Shown here: piece after piece, positions 19,364 to 28,607 of the stretch
Layout: each line of letters starts with the position of its first letter
Numbering within the stretch: the first letter of the stretch is position 1
Origin: Ignavibacteriae bacterium HGW-Ignavibacteriae-4
Lineage (GTDB): Bacteria; Bacteroidota; Ignavibacteria; Kapaibacteriales; UBA2268
Length of the DNA stretch: 64,000 bases
Reading direction: 5' to 3'
Assembly: GCA_002839765.1 (NCBI GenBank)
Contig: PGYR01000008.1
Span: 1 to 64,000, forward strand
The notes under the pieces: generated by a model
What the model was told of the DNA's origin: nothing
What the model saw: only the letters and a program-made list of their open reading frames with translations
Databases searched by the model: none
Program-made: the position numbers and the translations under genes

Positions 19364-20623
19364 TTATCTTTTCATAACTTTTTGCAGACTTTCAATTTTT
19401 GTATTCAACTCGTCAAAAGTTAAGATTTCAACATCTCTACTATTACTTCTATATAATTCAAAACTATATCTTTGTTCGTTGGAAAGTGTTTTTAAAGTTC
19501 CAACTAATACTACACATTTTGAATTAAATGTTTCGACAGCTGTTTTACTTTTTCCTTTTAGTGCCCAAAATTCTTTCTGAAAGTTGTCTCTTTGGTTTAG
19601 AACTTGATTTATACTTCCTGTTAAGTCTTTTCCAACACTAAAAACGTCAGAACCTCGATAGGTTGTTTTTTCCATTAGTTTTGTCTTATGAGTCTTAATT
19701 TCTAAAAATGAAACATTATCACTTAAACTATTCTGTATCAGAAAGTCGTTAAACTTTCCATTTTTATTGTCGATTGTTTTTCCTCCTACATAAGCTTCGT
19801 TTTGATATAAAATTACAGGTTGAGCAAATATTGATGAAAATATCCAACTATTGTCTTTTAAAAACAATTGCCATAACTTTTCAAGACTTTCACTACTTGT
19901 TTTAAGGGACATTAATTCCTTGTATCTTTTCAATGTCTGCTGAATATATCTATTATCAACAATCTCTTTAGTCTTTGCTAATGCATCTTTGGTAAAAAAA
20001 TCTTGTGTAATCGAAAGTTTATCAAATAAATCTTTAATCGCACTTTTATCAGAATCTGAAAATTCATCTATTGAATTCCCCCAACTAGATAAAGATACTG
20101 CCAAAGCGTTTGGAATAAATGTTTTTTCAGGTTTTGTTATAACATTCGGAAATAGAGAATATAGGTTTAATTTCAATACAAAATTGACTTCTTCTTTGTT
20201 CTTTTTGAAAATGACTGTAAAAGCATTTAAAAGATCTTTTAGACTTTTTTCATTCAAGAATAGTTTTTTATTTGATAAATCTAATTCAACTTTTCCAGTC
20301 TTATTTATTATTACTTCTTCAATTTCATAATTATCATTAATATGATATGCGAATGGATTGAGTGTTTTCGTAAATCCCCAACCAAAATTTACAGACTTCA
20401 CAACACCAACAGGTAATTTCCCATTAAAGCCATTATATATAAATTTTTTAATAGTTTTATACTTCTGACCACCTTCAAAACCTCTTGGATAGTGAATGAT
20501 ACGGTCATTATTTTTATATATCTCACTTGAAATTTGCTTTATACTATTTTCGGTATCATAAAAAAACAATACTTTTTTAGTTGGTAATTCACTTTCTAAT
20601 TTTTCACCTTTAAAAACTGTCAT
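19364..20623 (-). CDS. Shedu-like DUF4263 (PD-(D/E)XK nuclease-like) anti-phage protein
   Basis: LWQLFLKDNSWIFSSIFAQPVILYQNEAYVGGKTIDNKNGKFNDFLIQNSLSDNVSFLEIKTHKTKLM...YRGSDVFSVGKDLTGSINQVLNQRDNF: characteristic DUF4263 block with D...ExK catalytic residues and a separate N-terminal domain. Confidence 0.8.
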   Translation of the reverse strand: MTVFKGEKLESELPTKKVLFFYDTENSIKQISSEIYKNNDRIIHYPRGFEGGQKYKTIKKFIYNGFNGKLPVGVVKSVNFGWGFTKTLNPFAYHINDNYEIEEVIINKTGKVELDLSNKKLFLNEKSLKDLLNAFTVIFKKNKEEVNFVLKLNLYSLFPNVITKPEKTFIPNALAVSLSSWGNSIDEFSDSDKSAIKDLFDKLSITQDFFTKDALAKTKEIVDNRYIQQTLKRYKELMSLKTSSESLEKLWQLFLKDNSWIFSSIFAQPVILYQNEAYVGGKTIDNKNGKFNDFLIQNSLSDNVSFLEIKTHKTKLMEKTTYRGSDVFSVGKDLTGSINQVLNQRDNFQKEFWALKGKSKTAVETFNSKCVVLVGTLKTLSNEQRYSFELYRSNSRDVEILTFDELNTKIESLQKVMKR

Positions 20624-20742
20624 AATCTTCTAATATTGATTTAAGTAAAATTTATGTACTTTCCGAACCCAAAATACAAAAAAATCTCTCCTTACATCAA
20701 CTAAAAAACAAAAAGGACCGCTCAATAATATAAAAAACATTA

Positions 20743-20800
20743 TTTGTTGTTAATATATTAGTAAAAGAGATAAACAAATTAGTTTGTTGTTAAAGTATTA
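20743..20800. repeat. Pair of 18-bp direct repeats upstream of the Shedu-like gene
   Basis: TTTGTTGTTAATATATTA (20743-20760) and TTTGTTGTTAAAGTATTA (20783-20800), 40-nt periodicity. Confidence 0.65.
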
Positions 20801-20865
20801 ACATCAAAAGTCGTTGTCGCTCATAATTATGAAAATGTGAGCAACAAAGGTTAAGGGATGATACC

Positions 20866-21624
20866 CTACTTCACATTAATCAAAAACTCAGATGCTACTT
20901 TCTGGCAAAGTTCAACGTCGATAGCATTCTCCCAAAATAATATTACTTGTTCTCCATTCGCATCTTTTATTCTGTAATCCGTTCGTAGATTAGATGGTAC
21001 TTCACCTGTGAATTTACCAACAAAAAGACAAGCATTTAGGAAAGCTCCTAGATCGTTTTGATGGCTTCCGTCTGGCATATATAACCCAATATCTGGTCTA
21101 ATCGTTCGAGCTAGTTTCCAAGCTTCTCCTACCATAATAAGATCACATTTGTTTTCTTTGGCTGCTTCTACGTATGTACTAGTTATATAATCTTGAATAT
21201 GTTGGTATTTTTGACGCGACCATGTAACGTATAAATAAGGTGATGCACCAGATTCTTTAACAAGGTCGCAAAGCAATTTCGAATACTTAAGAAAGTCATT
21301 CTTATTCTCAATCGTCTCTAAACTATGACCTTGTATTACTACTTTATCGTATAAGCCGTTACAGATAATATCTTTTGTTTTTAGTTCCTTTTCTCCATTC
21401 CAATGGTTGCTTAGAGTAGCTCCACCTGCTGTACTTTTTGAAGTTATTAATTTTACTTTAGTACTGTCCGATATCAGAGATGCCAGATGAGGCATATTAG
21501 AAATCGATGTATAGCTATTGCCAACAAATAATATACGTAAAGTGTCTTTTCCAGACTGGGCGATACCTTCACTATATATACCGAAAATGAAGAGAATAAT
21601 TAGTAGATTTTTGATGGATTTCAT
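20866..21624 (-). CDS. SGNH/GDSL-like hydrolase, secreted
   Basis: Signal peptide; ILFVGNSYTSISNMPHLA, C-term LYMPDGSHQNDLGAFLNA (D..H catalytic block). Confidence 0.8.
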   Translation of the reverse strand: MKSIKNLLIILFIFGIYSEGIAQSGKDTLRILFVGNSYTSISNMPHLASLISDSTKVKLITSKSTAGGATLSNHWNGEKELKTKDIICNGLYDKVVIQGHSLETIENKNDFLKYSKLLCDLVKESGASPYLYVTWSRQKYQHIQDYITSTYVEAAKENKCDLIMVGEAWKLARTIRPDIGLYMPDGSHQNDLGAFLNACLFVGKFTGEVPSNLRTDYRIKDANGEQVILFWENAIDVELCQKVASEFLINVK

Positions 21625-21713
21625 TAATTTTTTTAAATAAAGCTAGTGATAAAATATAAATTCAAACTACAAAAAATAATATTTAAATTAATCGCCATAT
21701 TCCAACAAAAACA

Positions 21714-21744
21714 AAAGGGCTGCTCATTTATTTGAACAGCCCTT
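21714..21744 (-). terminator. Rho-independent terminator after osmC-like gene
   Basis: Minus strand GGGCTGTTC...GAGCAGCCC followed by TTTTGTTTTTG. Confidence 0.75.
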
Positions 21745-21770
21745 CGGTATATTTAGTGTTTAATCTTACG

Positions 21771-22187
21771 TTACTTAAGTGTAGCAGTTAATGTAATATC
21801 CGCGTTTAATAATTTTGATATAGGGCAAACAGCTTTCGCGTTGTTCGCTATTTCTTCAAACGTAGATTGATCAATACCTTTAATTGATCCTACTAAATCT
21901 AAATTGATACTAGTAACACTTCCATCTTCAAAATTAACTTTTGCGTCAGTAGTTAGGTCTTTATCATTGAATCCTTTTTCGTCTAATAAAAAACTCAATT
22001 GCATAGTAAAACAACCAGAAAGTGCTGCGCCAATAAGCTCTTCTGGATTAGTGCCCGCTGCATTTTCGAAACGTGTTGAGAATGAATAGTGTGAATCTTT
22101 TAGTACAGAGCTATCTGTTGTTAATGTTCCTGTTCCTTCTTTACCAGTACCTTTCCAATTTGCGTTTGCGTTTCTTGAGAATTTCAT
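21771..22187 (-). CDS. OsmC family protein
   Basis: MKFSRNANANWKGTGKEGTGTLTT...GTNPEELIGAALSGCFTMQLSFLL...AKAVCPISKLLNADITLTATL. Confidence 0.93.
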   Translation of the reverse strand: MKFSRNANANWKGTGKEGTGTLTTDSSVLKDSHYSFSTRFENAAGTNPEELIGAALSGCFTMQLSFLLDEKGFNDKDLTTDAKVNFEDGSVTSINLDLVGSIKGIDQSTFEEIANNAKAVCPISKLLNADITLTATLK

Positions 22188-22312
22188 TTTTTTATCCTTT
22201 AATATTGAGTGGTTAATGTCGTGAAATAAACGAAATGATAAGGAATTTGTTGTTAGTAGGGGAGGGAATGATATTAGACTTTGTTCTTATTTACTTTCTT
22301 CATTATTCAATC

Positions 22313-22682
22313 TCAAAATCTCTTGAATAATATTATCTTTGCTTTATGAATAATTCCAAGAGTTCCTGTTATTTTTAAATTCAATTTATTAGCTAATTTT
22401 CTGGCTTTCATATCATCAAGTAACAATAAAACATCGTCATATTCTTTTGCTAATGCAATTGCACTTGCCTCTCCTATTATTTACCTGAGTTTCAAGGAGC
22501 ATTTGATATTTTTTATCATTAACTGATTCTACTTTAATCCAATTAGGAAGCTCTTCTCCGTATTCTTCAGCTATCTCTGGAGTGGTTACAAGTTCTATAT
22601 AAAGTTTCTGCAACAGGTCAAGTTGTTCAATTTTCTGAAGGATTATTAATGTACTTGTATCTGATATTACAATTTTAGGCAT
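22313..22682 (-). pseudogene. DUF3368 / PIN-like toxin, disrupted by an apparent single-base insertion
   Basis: N-part MPKIVISDTSTLIILQKIEQLDLLQKLY...LLETQVN in one frame; skipping one base near 22478 restores IGEASAIALAKEYDDVLLLLDDMKARKLANKLNLKITGTLGIIHKAKIILFKRF*. Confidence 0.8.
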
Positions 22683-22902
22683 TTTCTATATCTGATTGTA
22701 GGTCTGTAACTGAACTGCTAAAAATGGAAACGCCATATTTCCCAAGTAATTCTATAAATGTTCTTTTTGTTATTCCTACCATTTTAGCGGCTTGACCTAG
22801 GGAGAGTTTTTTTTCCTCATACAATTTTGATGCAATCATCATTGAAAAATCGTAATCAGACATTTCGACACTATCAGGTATATTCAAATGTAATGTTCTC
22901 AT
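22675..22902 (-). CDS. UPF0175-like antitoxin
   Basis: MRTLHLNIPDSVEMSDYDFSMMIASKLYEEKKLSLGQAAKMVGITKRTFIELLGKYGVSIF: UPF0175 pattern; overlaps toxin start. Confidence 0.85.
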   Translation of the reverse strand: MRTLHLNIPDSVEMSDYDFSMMIASKLYEEKKLSLGQAAKMVGITKRTFIELLGKYGVSIFSSSVTDLQSDIENA

Positions 22903-23028
22903 AGTATAATTCTATTTTATATAAGTTATAATATATTAACGTAAAGCCTTTGAAATCTATTGTTTTCTAATAATTATTTGTGCTTTATATTCTTCAATTT
23001 ACAATAAATATACTTAATATTAAAACTT

Positions 23029-23433
23029 TTAGAACTCCCTAATCACATTCCTTACTACACCCCAGATGGAGAATTCATCGAGGTCGGTGATTCGTATGTC
23101 TTCGTAGTCTTCGTTTTCAGAGTGGAGAATTGTTCTATCGTCTGTGAATAATATTCTTTTCACGAATGGTTTCCCGTTCAATGCACCTACGACAATTGAT
23201 TCATTCGAGATTGGGTAGTTGCTATTCACAAGTACTTTATCCCCCGAATTAATTCCGATATTTATCATCGAATTACCCGAAACTTCAACTAGAAATACAT
23301 AACCATCATCGCCTAGAATCTCTTCGTTTAGGTCGAATTTCGTACGGCTCAATCTTTTCAGAAAGTCCGTGTTATTAAGTATTTTAGAAGAGTTGTTGCG
23401 TTTTTGCAACCTCGAATACAATGTCATAAACAC
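23029..23433 (-). CDS. S24/LexA-UmuD-like peptidase without an N-terminal HTH
   Basis: EVSGNSMINIGINSGDKVLVN...GALNGKPFVKRI: Ser55/Lys92 catalytic dyad with UmuD-like spacing. Confidence 0.8.
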   Translation of the reverse strand: MFMTLYSRLQKRNNSSKILNNTDFLKRLSRTKFDLNEEILGDDGYVFLVEVSGNSMINIGINSGDKVLVNSNYPISNESIVVGALNGKPFVKRILFTDDRTILHSENEDYEDIRITDLDEFSIWGVVRNVIREF

Positions 23434-23587
23434 ATAGAAAAATAGTAAAACATACTAGCTTAACTACATTTACTATGCCATTTTTAACTATTGGGGATTC
23501 ATAGGATTATGGGGGAGACTTTATTACATTAGAGTAAGTAAGTAATAAAAACCAACTTTTAGTTTCTAAAATTTTATAATTTGCATT

Positions 23588-23968
23588 ATGAAAACAATCC
23601 AATATATAACGCATATACTTTTTTATATCAGCTGTGTATTAGTGGTACTACCTTTTTGGAAAGATCTATTTAGTGAAACTGGGTATGAATTAAATACATG
23701 GTTTTTCAACTTTAGTATTGTTATGCTCTGCCTAGTGAATATGGTAGATTGGTTTTCAGTTGATAAGAAAGTATTCAGAATATCTGCTATTTCACTCTTT
23801 GTTGTGTTAGTATCAATGATTATTGAGTTCTTTTCTTCACCAGGAATATTAGCAAGTATATCAATAACGATGAAGTCATTATCTTTTATTGTTATGACTT
23901 TCTATTTCTTTAATATGCTATACGTTAGAACTAAAAGTGAAATGGCAATTACATACCGCTCTAATTAG
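23588..23968 (+). CDS. Hypothetical small membrane protein
   Basis: Four hydrophobic segments; no recognised family. Confidence 0.6.
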   Translation: MKTIQYITHILFYISCVLVVLPFWKDLFSETGYELNTWFFNFSIVMLCLVNMVDWFSVDKKVFRISAISLFVVLVSMIIEFFSSPGILASISITMKSLSFIVMTFYFFNMLYVRTKSEMAITYRSN

Positions 23969-24149
23969 CCCAAGACTTCTTAAATCTGCATTTATAAACT
24001 TGAAGTTCTTAAGATTGTTGATATCTTAAACCTCGTATTTATTACATTTTCGTATCTTATATTGAATGTATCCGTACATTAGCATTGAAAACTATGCTAA
24101 ATTTTTTCTAATTTTGCGTATTGCAATAATATAAAACAAGAGCAAACAA

Positions 24150-25982
24150 ATGTGTGGAATCGTAGGTTACATAGGTAAGCAAAAAGCATCTCATATATTA
24201 CTAAATGGTCTGAAGCGTATGGAGTACCGAGGGTACGACTCTGCTGGATGGGCTATGATAGAGAATGAGAAACTAAATCTATTGAAGAATATCGGTAAAG
24301 TAGCTCACCTAGATAGACTTACTCCACATGATATGCTAGAGGCAACTGTTGGTATAGCACATACTAGATGGGCTACACATGGTTTCCCAAATCATCTCAA
24401 TGCTCACCCGCACTTAGATAATTCGGAAAATATTGCTGTAGTTCACAATGGAATCATCGAGAACTATACTGCATTGAAAACGAAATTACAAAAGGATGGA
24501 TATTTCTTCAATTCAGATACAGATACCGAAGTCCTTGCTGTCTTTATTGGTGCTATATACGAGAAAGTCCATGATTTAGAGAAAGCAGTTAGAATAGCTC
24601 TATCAGAGATAGATGGTACTTTTGGTATTGCAGTGCTTTCCTCTTATGAACCAGAGAAGATAATATGTGCCCGTCACGGTAGCCCAATGGTATTGGGAAT
24701 AGGTGAAGGTGAATATATAGTAGCTTCGGATGCAGCTGCTATTATTCAACATACTAATCAAGTGGTTTACCTAAACGATAAAGAAATGGCAATCATCACT
24801 AGAGATGGTTTCATAACTAAAACAATCGATAATGAAATTACAGATCCAATAATCGAAGAGATAAATTTCGATTTGGCACAAATAGAAAAAGGTGGTTACG
24901 ATCACTTTATGCTAAAAGAAATACACGAACAGCCCGAGACTGTCTTTAACTCATTCCGTGGTCGATTACTTGCTGATGTGGGTAATGTGAAACTAGGTGG
25001 TTTGAATAATATGATGGATAAGTTACGTAAAACAAAACGTATTATCATCACGGCTTGTGGTACTTCGTGGCATGCTGGATTGGTAGGTGAGTATATGATA
25101 GAACAGTTGGCTCAAATATCTGTTGAGGTTGAGTATGCGTCTGAGTTCAGATATCGTAACCCAATTATAGGGCCAGATGATGTAGTATTTGCTATCTCAC
25201 AATCTGGTGAAACACTAGATACTTTAGCTGCAATCAAAGAAGCTCGTCAGAAAGGTGCAACTGTAATAGGTATAGTCAACGTAGTTGGCTCTACAATAGC
25301 TAGGGAAACAGAAGCAGGTGTTTATATACACGCAGGCCCAGAGATTGGTGTTGCCTCTACAAAGGCGTTTACATCGCAAATAACAGTGCTTGCACTTATT
25401 GCTCTACTATTGGGTAGAATGCGAAATCTATCACAACCAGAAGGACAAGCTATAGCAGAAGCTATGATGGAGCTCCCTGATAAAATCCGTCAAGTATTAG
25501 CAACCGAAAAAGAAATAAAAGCGATAGCTGAGAAATATTACGAAAATAAAAATTTCCTCTACTTGGGTCGAGGGTTTAATTATCCATTGGCGCTAGAAGG
25601 TGCATTAAAACTAAAAGAAATATCATATATACATGCAGAAGGTTATCCTGCTGCGGAAATGAAACACGGGCCAATAGCTCTTATAGATGAGAATATGCCA
25701 GTAGTTTTCATAGCGACAAAAGATACAATCTACGATAAGGTGTTTTCAAACATAGAAGAAGTAAAAGCTCGTAAGGGTAAGATAATAGCAATAGCTACAG
25801 AAGGTGATGAACGTATCAAGAGAGTTGCTGACCACGTTATCTATGTACCTGAAGTTATGCCGATGCTAAACCCTATATTGTCGGCAGTGCCATTGCAATT
25901 GCTAGCATATCACATTGCTCTTAAACTAGAGTGCGATGTGGATCAACCTCGTAACTTGGCCAAGTCTGTTACTGTTGAATGA
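24150..25982 (+). CDS. glmS: Glutamine--fructose-6-phosphate aminotransferase (isomerizing)
   Basis: MCGIVGYIG, SIS domains, C-term PRNLAKSVTVE. Confidence 0.98.
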   Translation: MCGIVGYIGKQKASHILLNGLKRMEYRGYDSAGWAMIENEKLNLLKNIGKVAHLDRLTPHDMLEATVGIAHTRWATHGFPNHLNAHPHLDNSENIAVVHNGIIENYTALKTKLQKDGYFFNSDTDTEVLAVFIGAIYEKVHDLEKAVRIALSEIDGTFGIAVLSSYEPEKIICARHGSPMVLGIGEGEYIVASDAAAIIQHTNQVVYLNDKEMAIITRDGFITKTIDNEITDPIIEEINFDLAQIEKGGYDHFMLKEIHEQPETVFNSFRGRLLADVGNVKLGGLNNMMDKLRKTKRIIITACGTSWHAGLVGEYMIEQLAQISVEVEYASEFRYRNPIIGPDDVVFAISQSGETLDTLAAIKEARQKGATVIGIVNVVGSTIARETEAGVYIHAGPEIGVASTKAFTSQITVLALIALLLGRMRNLSQPEGQAIAEAMMELPDKIRQVLATEKEIKAIAEKYYENKNFLYLGRGFNYPLALEGALKLKEISYIHAEGYPAAEMKHGPIALIDENMPVVFIATKDTIYDKVFSNIEEVKARKGKIIAIATEGDERIKRVADHVIYVPEVMPMLNPILSAVPLQLLAYHIALKLECDVDQPRNLAKSVTVE

Positions 25983-26027
25983 TGTAACCCATTGGTGCAA
26001 GAGCGATTAGTGAAAAAAATACATCAT

Positions 26028-26056
26028 AAAAGGCAAGAGGTAATTCTTGCCTTTTA
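26028..26056 (+). terminator. Rho-independent terminator after glmS
   Basis: AAAAGGCAAGA-ggtaat-TCTTGCCTTTT. Confidence 0.8.
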
Positions 26057-26060
26057 TGGT

Positions 26061-27695
26061 TTATTCTTTAACTATTTTCTTTGAATATATTATGTTACTC
26101 ATCATATCAAAAAGATTAACTATATAAACCCCTTTTGGTAATCTTTCAAAATTTATAGTATGTGTGCTATTATCATTAAATTCTTTCTGTTGATGCACTT
26201 CTTGACCTAATAAATCAAAAACATTAATTGAATTTATTTTCTTATCTGTTTTAATAATAATATTAGAATGAGTTGGGTTCGGGAAAAATGAAATACTACT
26301 TTCATCTATATAATCTTCAACAGAACTAATTGAATATTTTAAAGCATTGAAGGCATTTACTCTACCATAACCATGATATATATCAAACCCAGGAGTATCC
26401 TCAAAACTTCTCCCAACTTGATCTTCAGAAGAATTTCTTATGATAGTTCTTATTTCATCAGGAGACCTATTAGGATTCTGAGCAAAGAGCAGTGCGCATA
26501 TACCCGAGACTAGTGGCGTAGCTTGTGATGTACCTCCCCAATAAGTATTGTAATTGACATCCGAACTATAACTCAAACCATATATATAATTACCAGGTGC
26601 AACGACATCTATATGTTGACCAAAGCAACTTCCACTAGTCTTACTCCAGAAAAATGGGCTTGAGCGTTGATCATTTGCGTCGGTAGAGCCTACTGCTATA
26701 GTAGTCTCATATCCAGCTGGATAATACGTAACATCATTATTCTCATTCATCATACATGCAACTACTACAACACCATGATCATAGGCATATTTAATAGCAT
26801 CTCGAAAAGTTATAGATTGTCCACTACCTCCAACCGACATATTTATAACATTGGCTCCATTGTCAACGGCATAATATACTCCTTCTGCGAACCATGTATA
26901 ACTACCAGAATTGCTACTATTTAATATTTTTCCTACCATTAACTTGCAATGCCAATCAACACCCGCATAACCTATACTATTATTAGCATTTGCACCAATT
27001 ATACCAGTTACATTAGTCCCGTGCCCATGGTCATCAGTGGGGTCATTGTTATTGTATGAGAAATTCCAACCGTAAATATCATCTATATATCCGTTTTGAT
27101 CATCGTCTATTCCATTTGCAATTTCAGCTTTATTCTGCCAGATTCGTCCGTTGAATTCAGGATGTTTGAATCTAAGACCAGCATCTAAAATAGCAACTAC
27201 AATTGTAGAATCACCTGTTTCTATATCCCAAGCTAATTCCATATCTGTATCAGCATCTGTTAGTGCTGGAGAAAGTGAAAATGAACCATCATTATAAAGT
27301 CCGTATTGACGAGAGAATAAAGGATCATTTGGAAATGTTTCCAAACTTCCCATTCCACCACTACCACTTCCGATATAGTTAGGTTCTACATATTCGAATA
27401 AGCCAGTTTGCATGTATGTATCAACTAATAGACCTATATCTTGAGTCTGATTAAATCGAATTAGATATGTATTATTTAATTTCTTATTCCCAGTTAGAGT
27501 TATACTGCTTACTTTGAATTCTTTGTTCAAGGAATCAAATTCTGATAAATTATGTTTATTACTAGTGTAATTATTGAGGTTAGTAATAGAATTAAATTTG
27601 ACTATTAATTCATCTTGTATATAATTAATTGGCTCAACCGAATATGATATTTTCAGAACAAATAGAAATATTATTGAAATATAAATGCTTTTCAT
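26061..27695 (-). CDS. S8 family serine peptidase with T9SS type A sorting domain
   Basis: VAILDAGLRFKHPEFNG (Asp), DDHGHGTNVTGIIGA (His), YWGGTSQATPLVSG (Ser); CTD SISFFPNPTHSNIIIKTDKKINSINVFDLLGQEV. Confidence 0.93.
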   Translation of the reverse strand: MKSIYISIIFLFVLKISYSVEPINYIQDELIVKFNSITNLNNYTSNKHNLSEFDSLNKEFKVSSITLTGNKKLNNTYLIRFNQTQDIGLLVDTYMQTGLFEYVEPNYIGSGSGGMGSLETFPNDPLFSRQYGLYNDGSFSLSPALTDADTDMELAWDIETGDSTIVVAILDAGLRFKHPEFNGRIWQNKAEIANGIDDDQNGYIDDIYGWNFSYNNNDPTDDHGHGTNVTGIIGANANNSIGYAGVDWHCKLMVGKILNSSNSGSYTWFAEGVYYAVDNGANVINMSVGGSGQSITFRDAIKYAYDHGVVVVACMMNENNDVTYYPAGYETTIAVGSTDANDQRSSPFFWSKTSGSCFGQHIDVVAPGNYIYGLSYSSDVNYNTYWGGTSQATPLVSGICALLFAQNPNRSPDEIRTIIRNSSEDQVGRSFEDTPGFDIYHGYGRVNAFNALKYSISSVEDYIDESSISFFPNPTHSNIIIKTDKKINSINVFDLLGQEVHQQKEFNDNSTHTINFERLPKGVYIVNLFDMMSNIIYSKKIVKE

Positions 27696-27786
27696 AATTT
27701 AAAACCCCACTAGTTAATTTTCTTGCCTTTCTTGTTTATATAGTAGATTCCAATTTACAGTTTATTACTAGTAATAATAGTTCTTC

Positions 27787-28515
27787 CTATACTTTACCAC
27801 TAAGGTGATTATAGTCTGTAAGTAGAGTAGAGAGGAATTCGACTGGTGACATATCACTTTTTATACTAAGTTTTTTAAGATATATATTCTTTAGCTTATT
27901 AGTAGCATCTATTAGTTGATAAGTAAGTTGATCACCATTATTCTTAGCTAATAATTCTCTTATTATATTAGCATCTTTGTCGGTCAAATATCGTGCTTGT
28001 GGGAACACAGGAATATAATTCTCGTCAGTAGCTACATAAATTGTATCTTCCAATTTTAATTCTTTCTCAAGTTTCACGACTGAAGTTTTCCCAATCATAT
28101 CTCCAATTCTTTGTGATTTACTTGATACTAATATAGTTATAAGTGCTACTACTCCGCCAGTCATAGTAATCTCAACTAACCCCAAAAGCCAACGTGAAAA
28201 ATAATCAATAACAGATGGCCTAGTTCCATCGACTTTTATTACTTTAATTTTCCTTGCTTTTTTACCAATACTTTGACCACCTAGAAATAATTCACATAGA
28301 AAGTGGTAGAATATAAAAGGGATGTAAAGACCAACAAGTATCCAAAGTGGAGGGTAAGTATCTTTAAATGTAAATGCTATGAATATCATATACCCGAATA
28401 GGATAAGTATATCAATTATATGAGCTAATATCCTATCACCTACACCCGCAATCTTATATTGTATGTCTATATTCTGTGTGGTTTCTATATTTAGTAGTTC
28501 GTAAGAATTATCCAT
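27787..28515 (-). CDS. RDD family membrane protein
   Basis: AGVGDRILAHIIDILILFGYMI...GGQSIGKKARKIKVIKVDGTRPSVIDYFSRWLLGLVE. Confidence 0.88.
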   Translation of the reverse strand: MDNSYELLNIETTQNIDIQYKIAGVGDRILAHIIDILILFGYMIFIAFTFKDTYPPLWILVGLYIPFIFYHFLCELFLGGQSIGKKARKIKVIKVDGTRPSVIDYFSRWLLGLVEITMTGGVVALITILVSSKSQRIGDMIGKTSVVKLEKELKLEDTIYVATDENYIPVFPQARYLTDKDANIIRELLAKNNGDQLTYQLIDATNKLKNIYLKKLSIKSDMSPVEFLSTLLTDYNHLSGKV

Positions 28516-28607
28516 AATCGTATGATTTTAGTAGAAAATTTTCAAAAAAGTATTATCTTTACCAATACAAAGGTATCAATAAAAATTAAATTATAGCAAC
28601 TTGATTA

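Noticed and set aside
24060-24150. Possible glmS ribozyme or riboswitch upstream of glmS
   Set aside because: Short AT-rich leader with no recognisable glmS ribozyme core.
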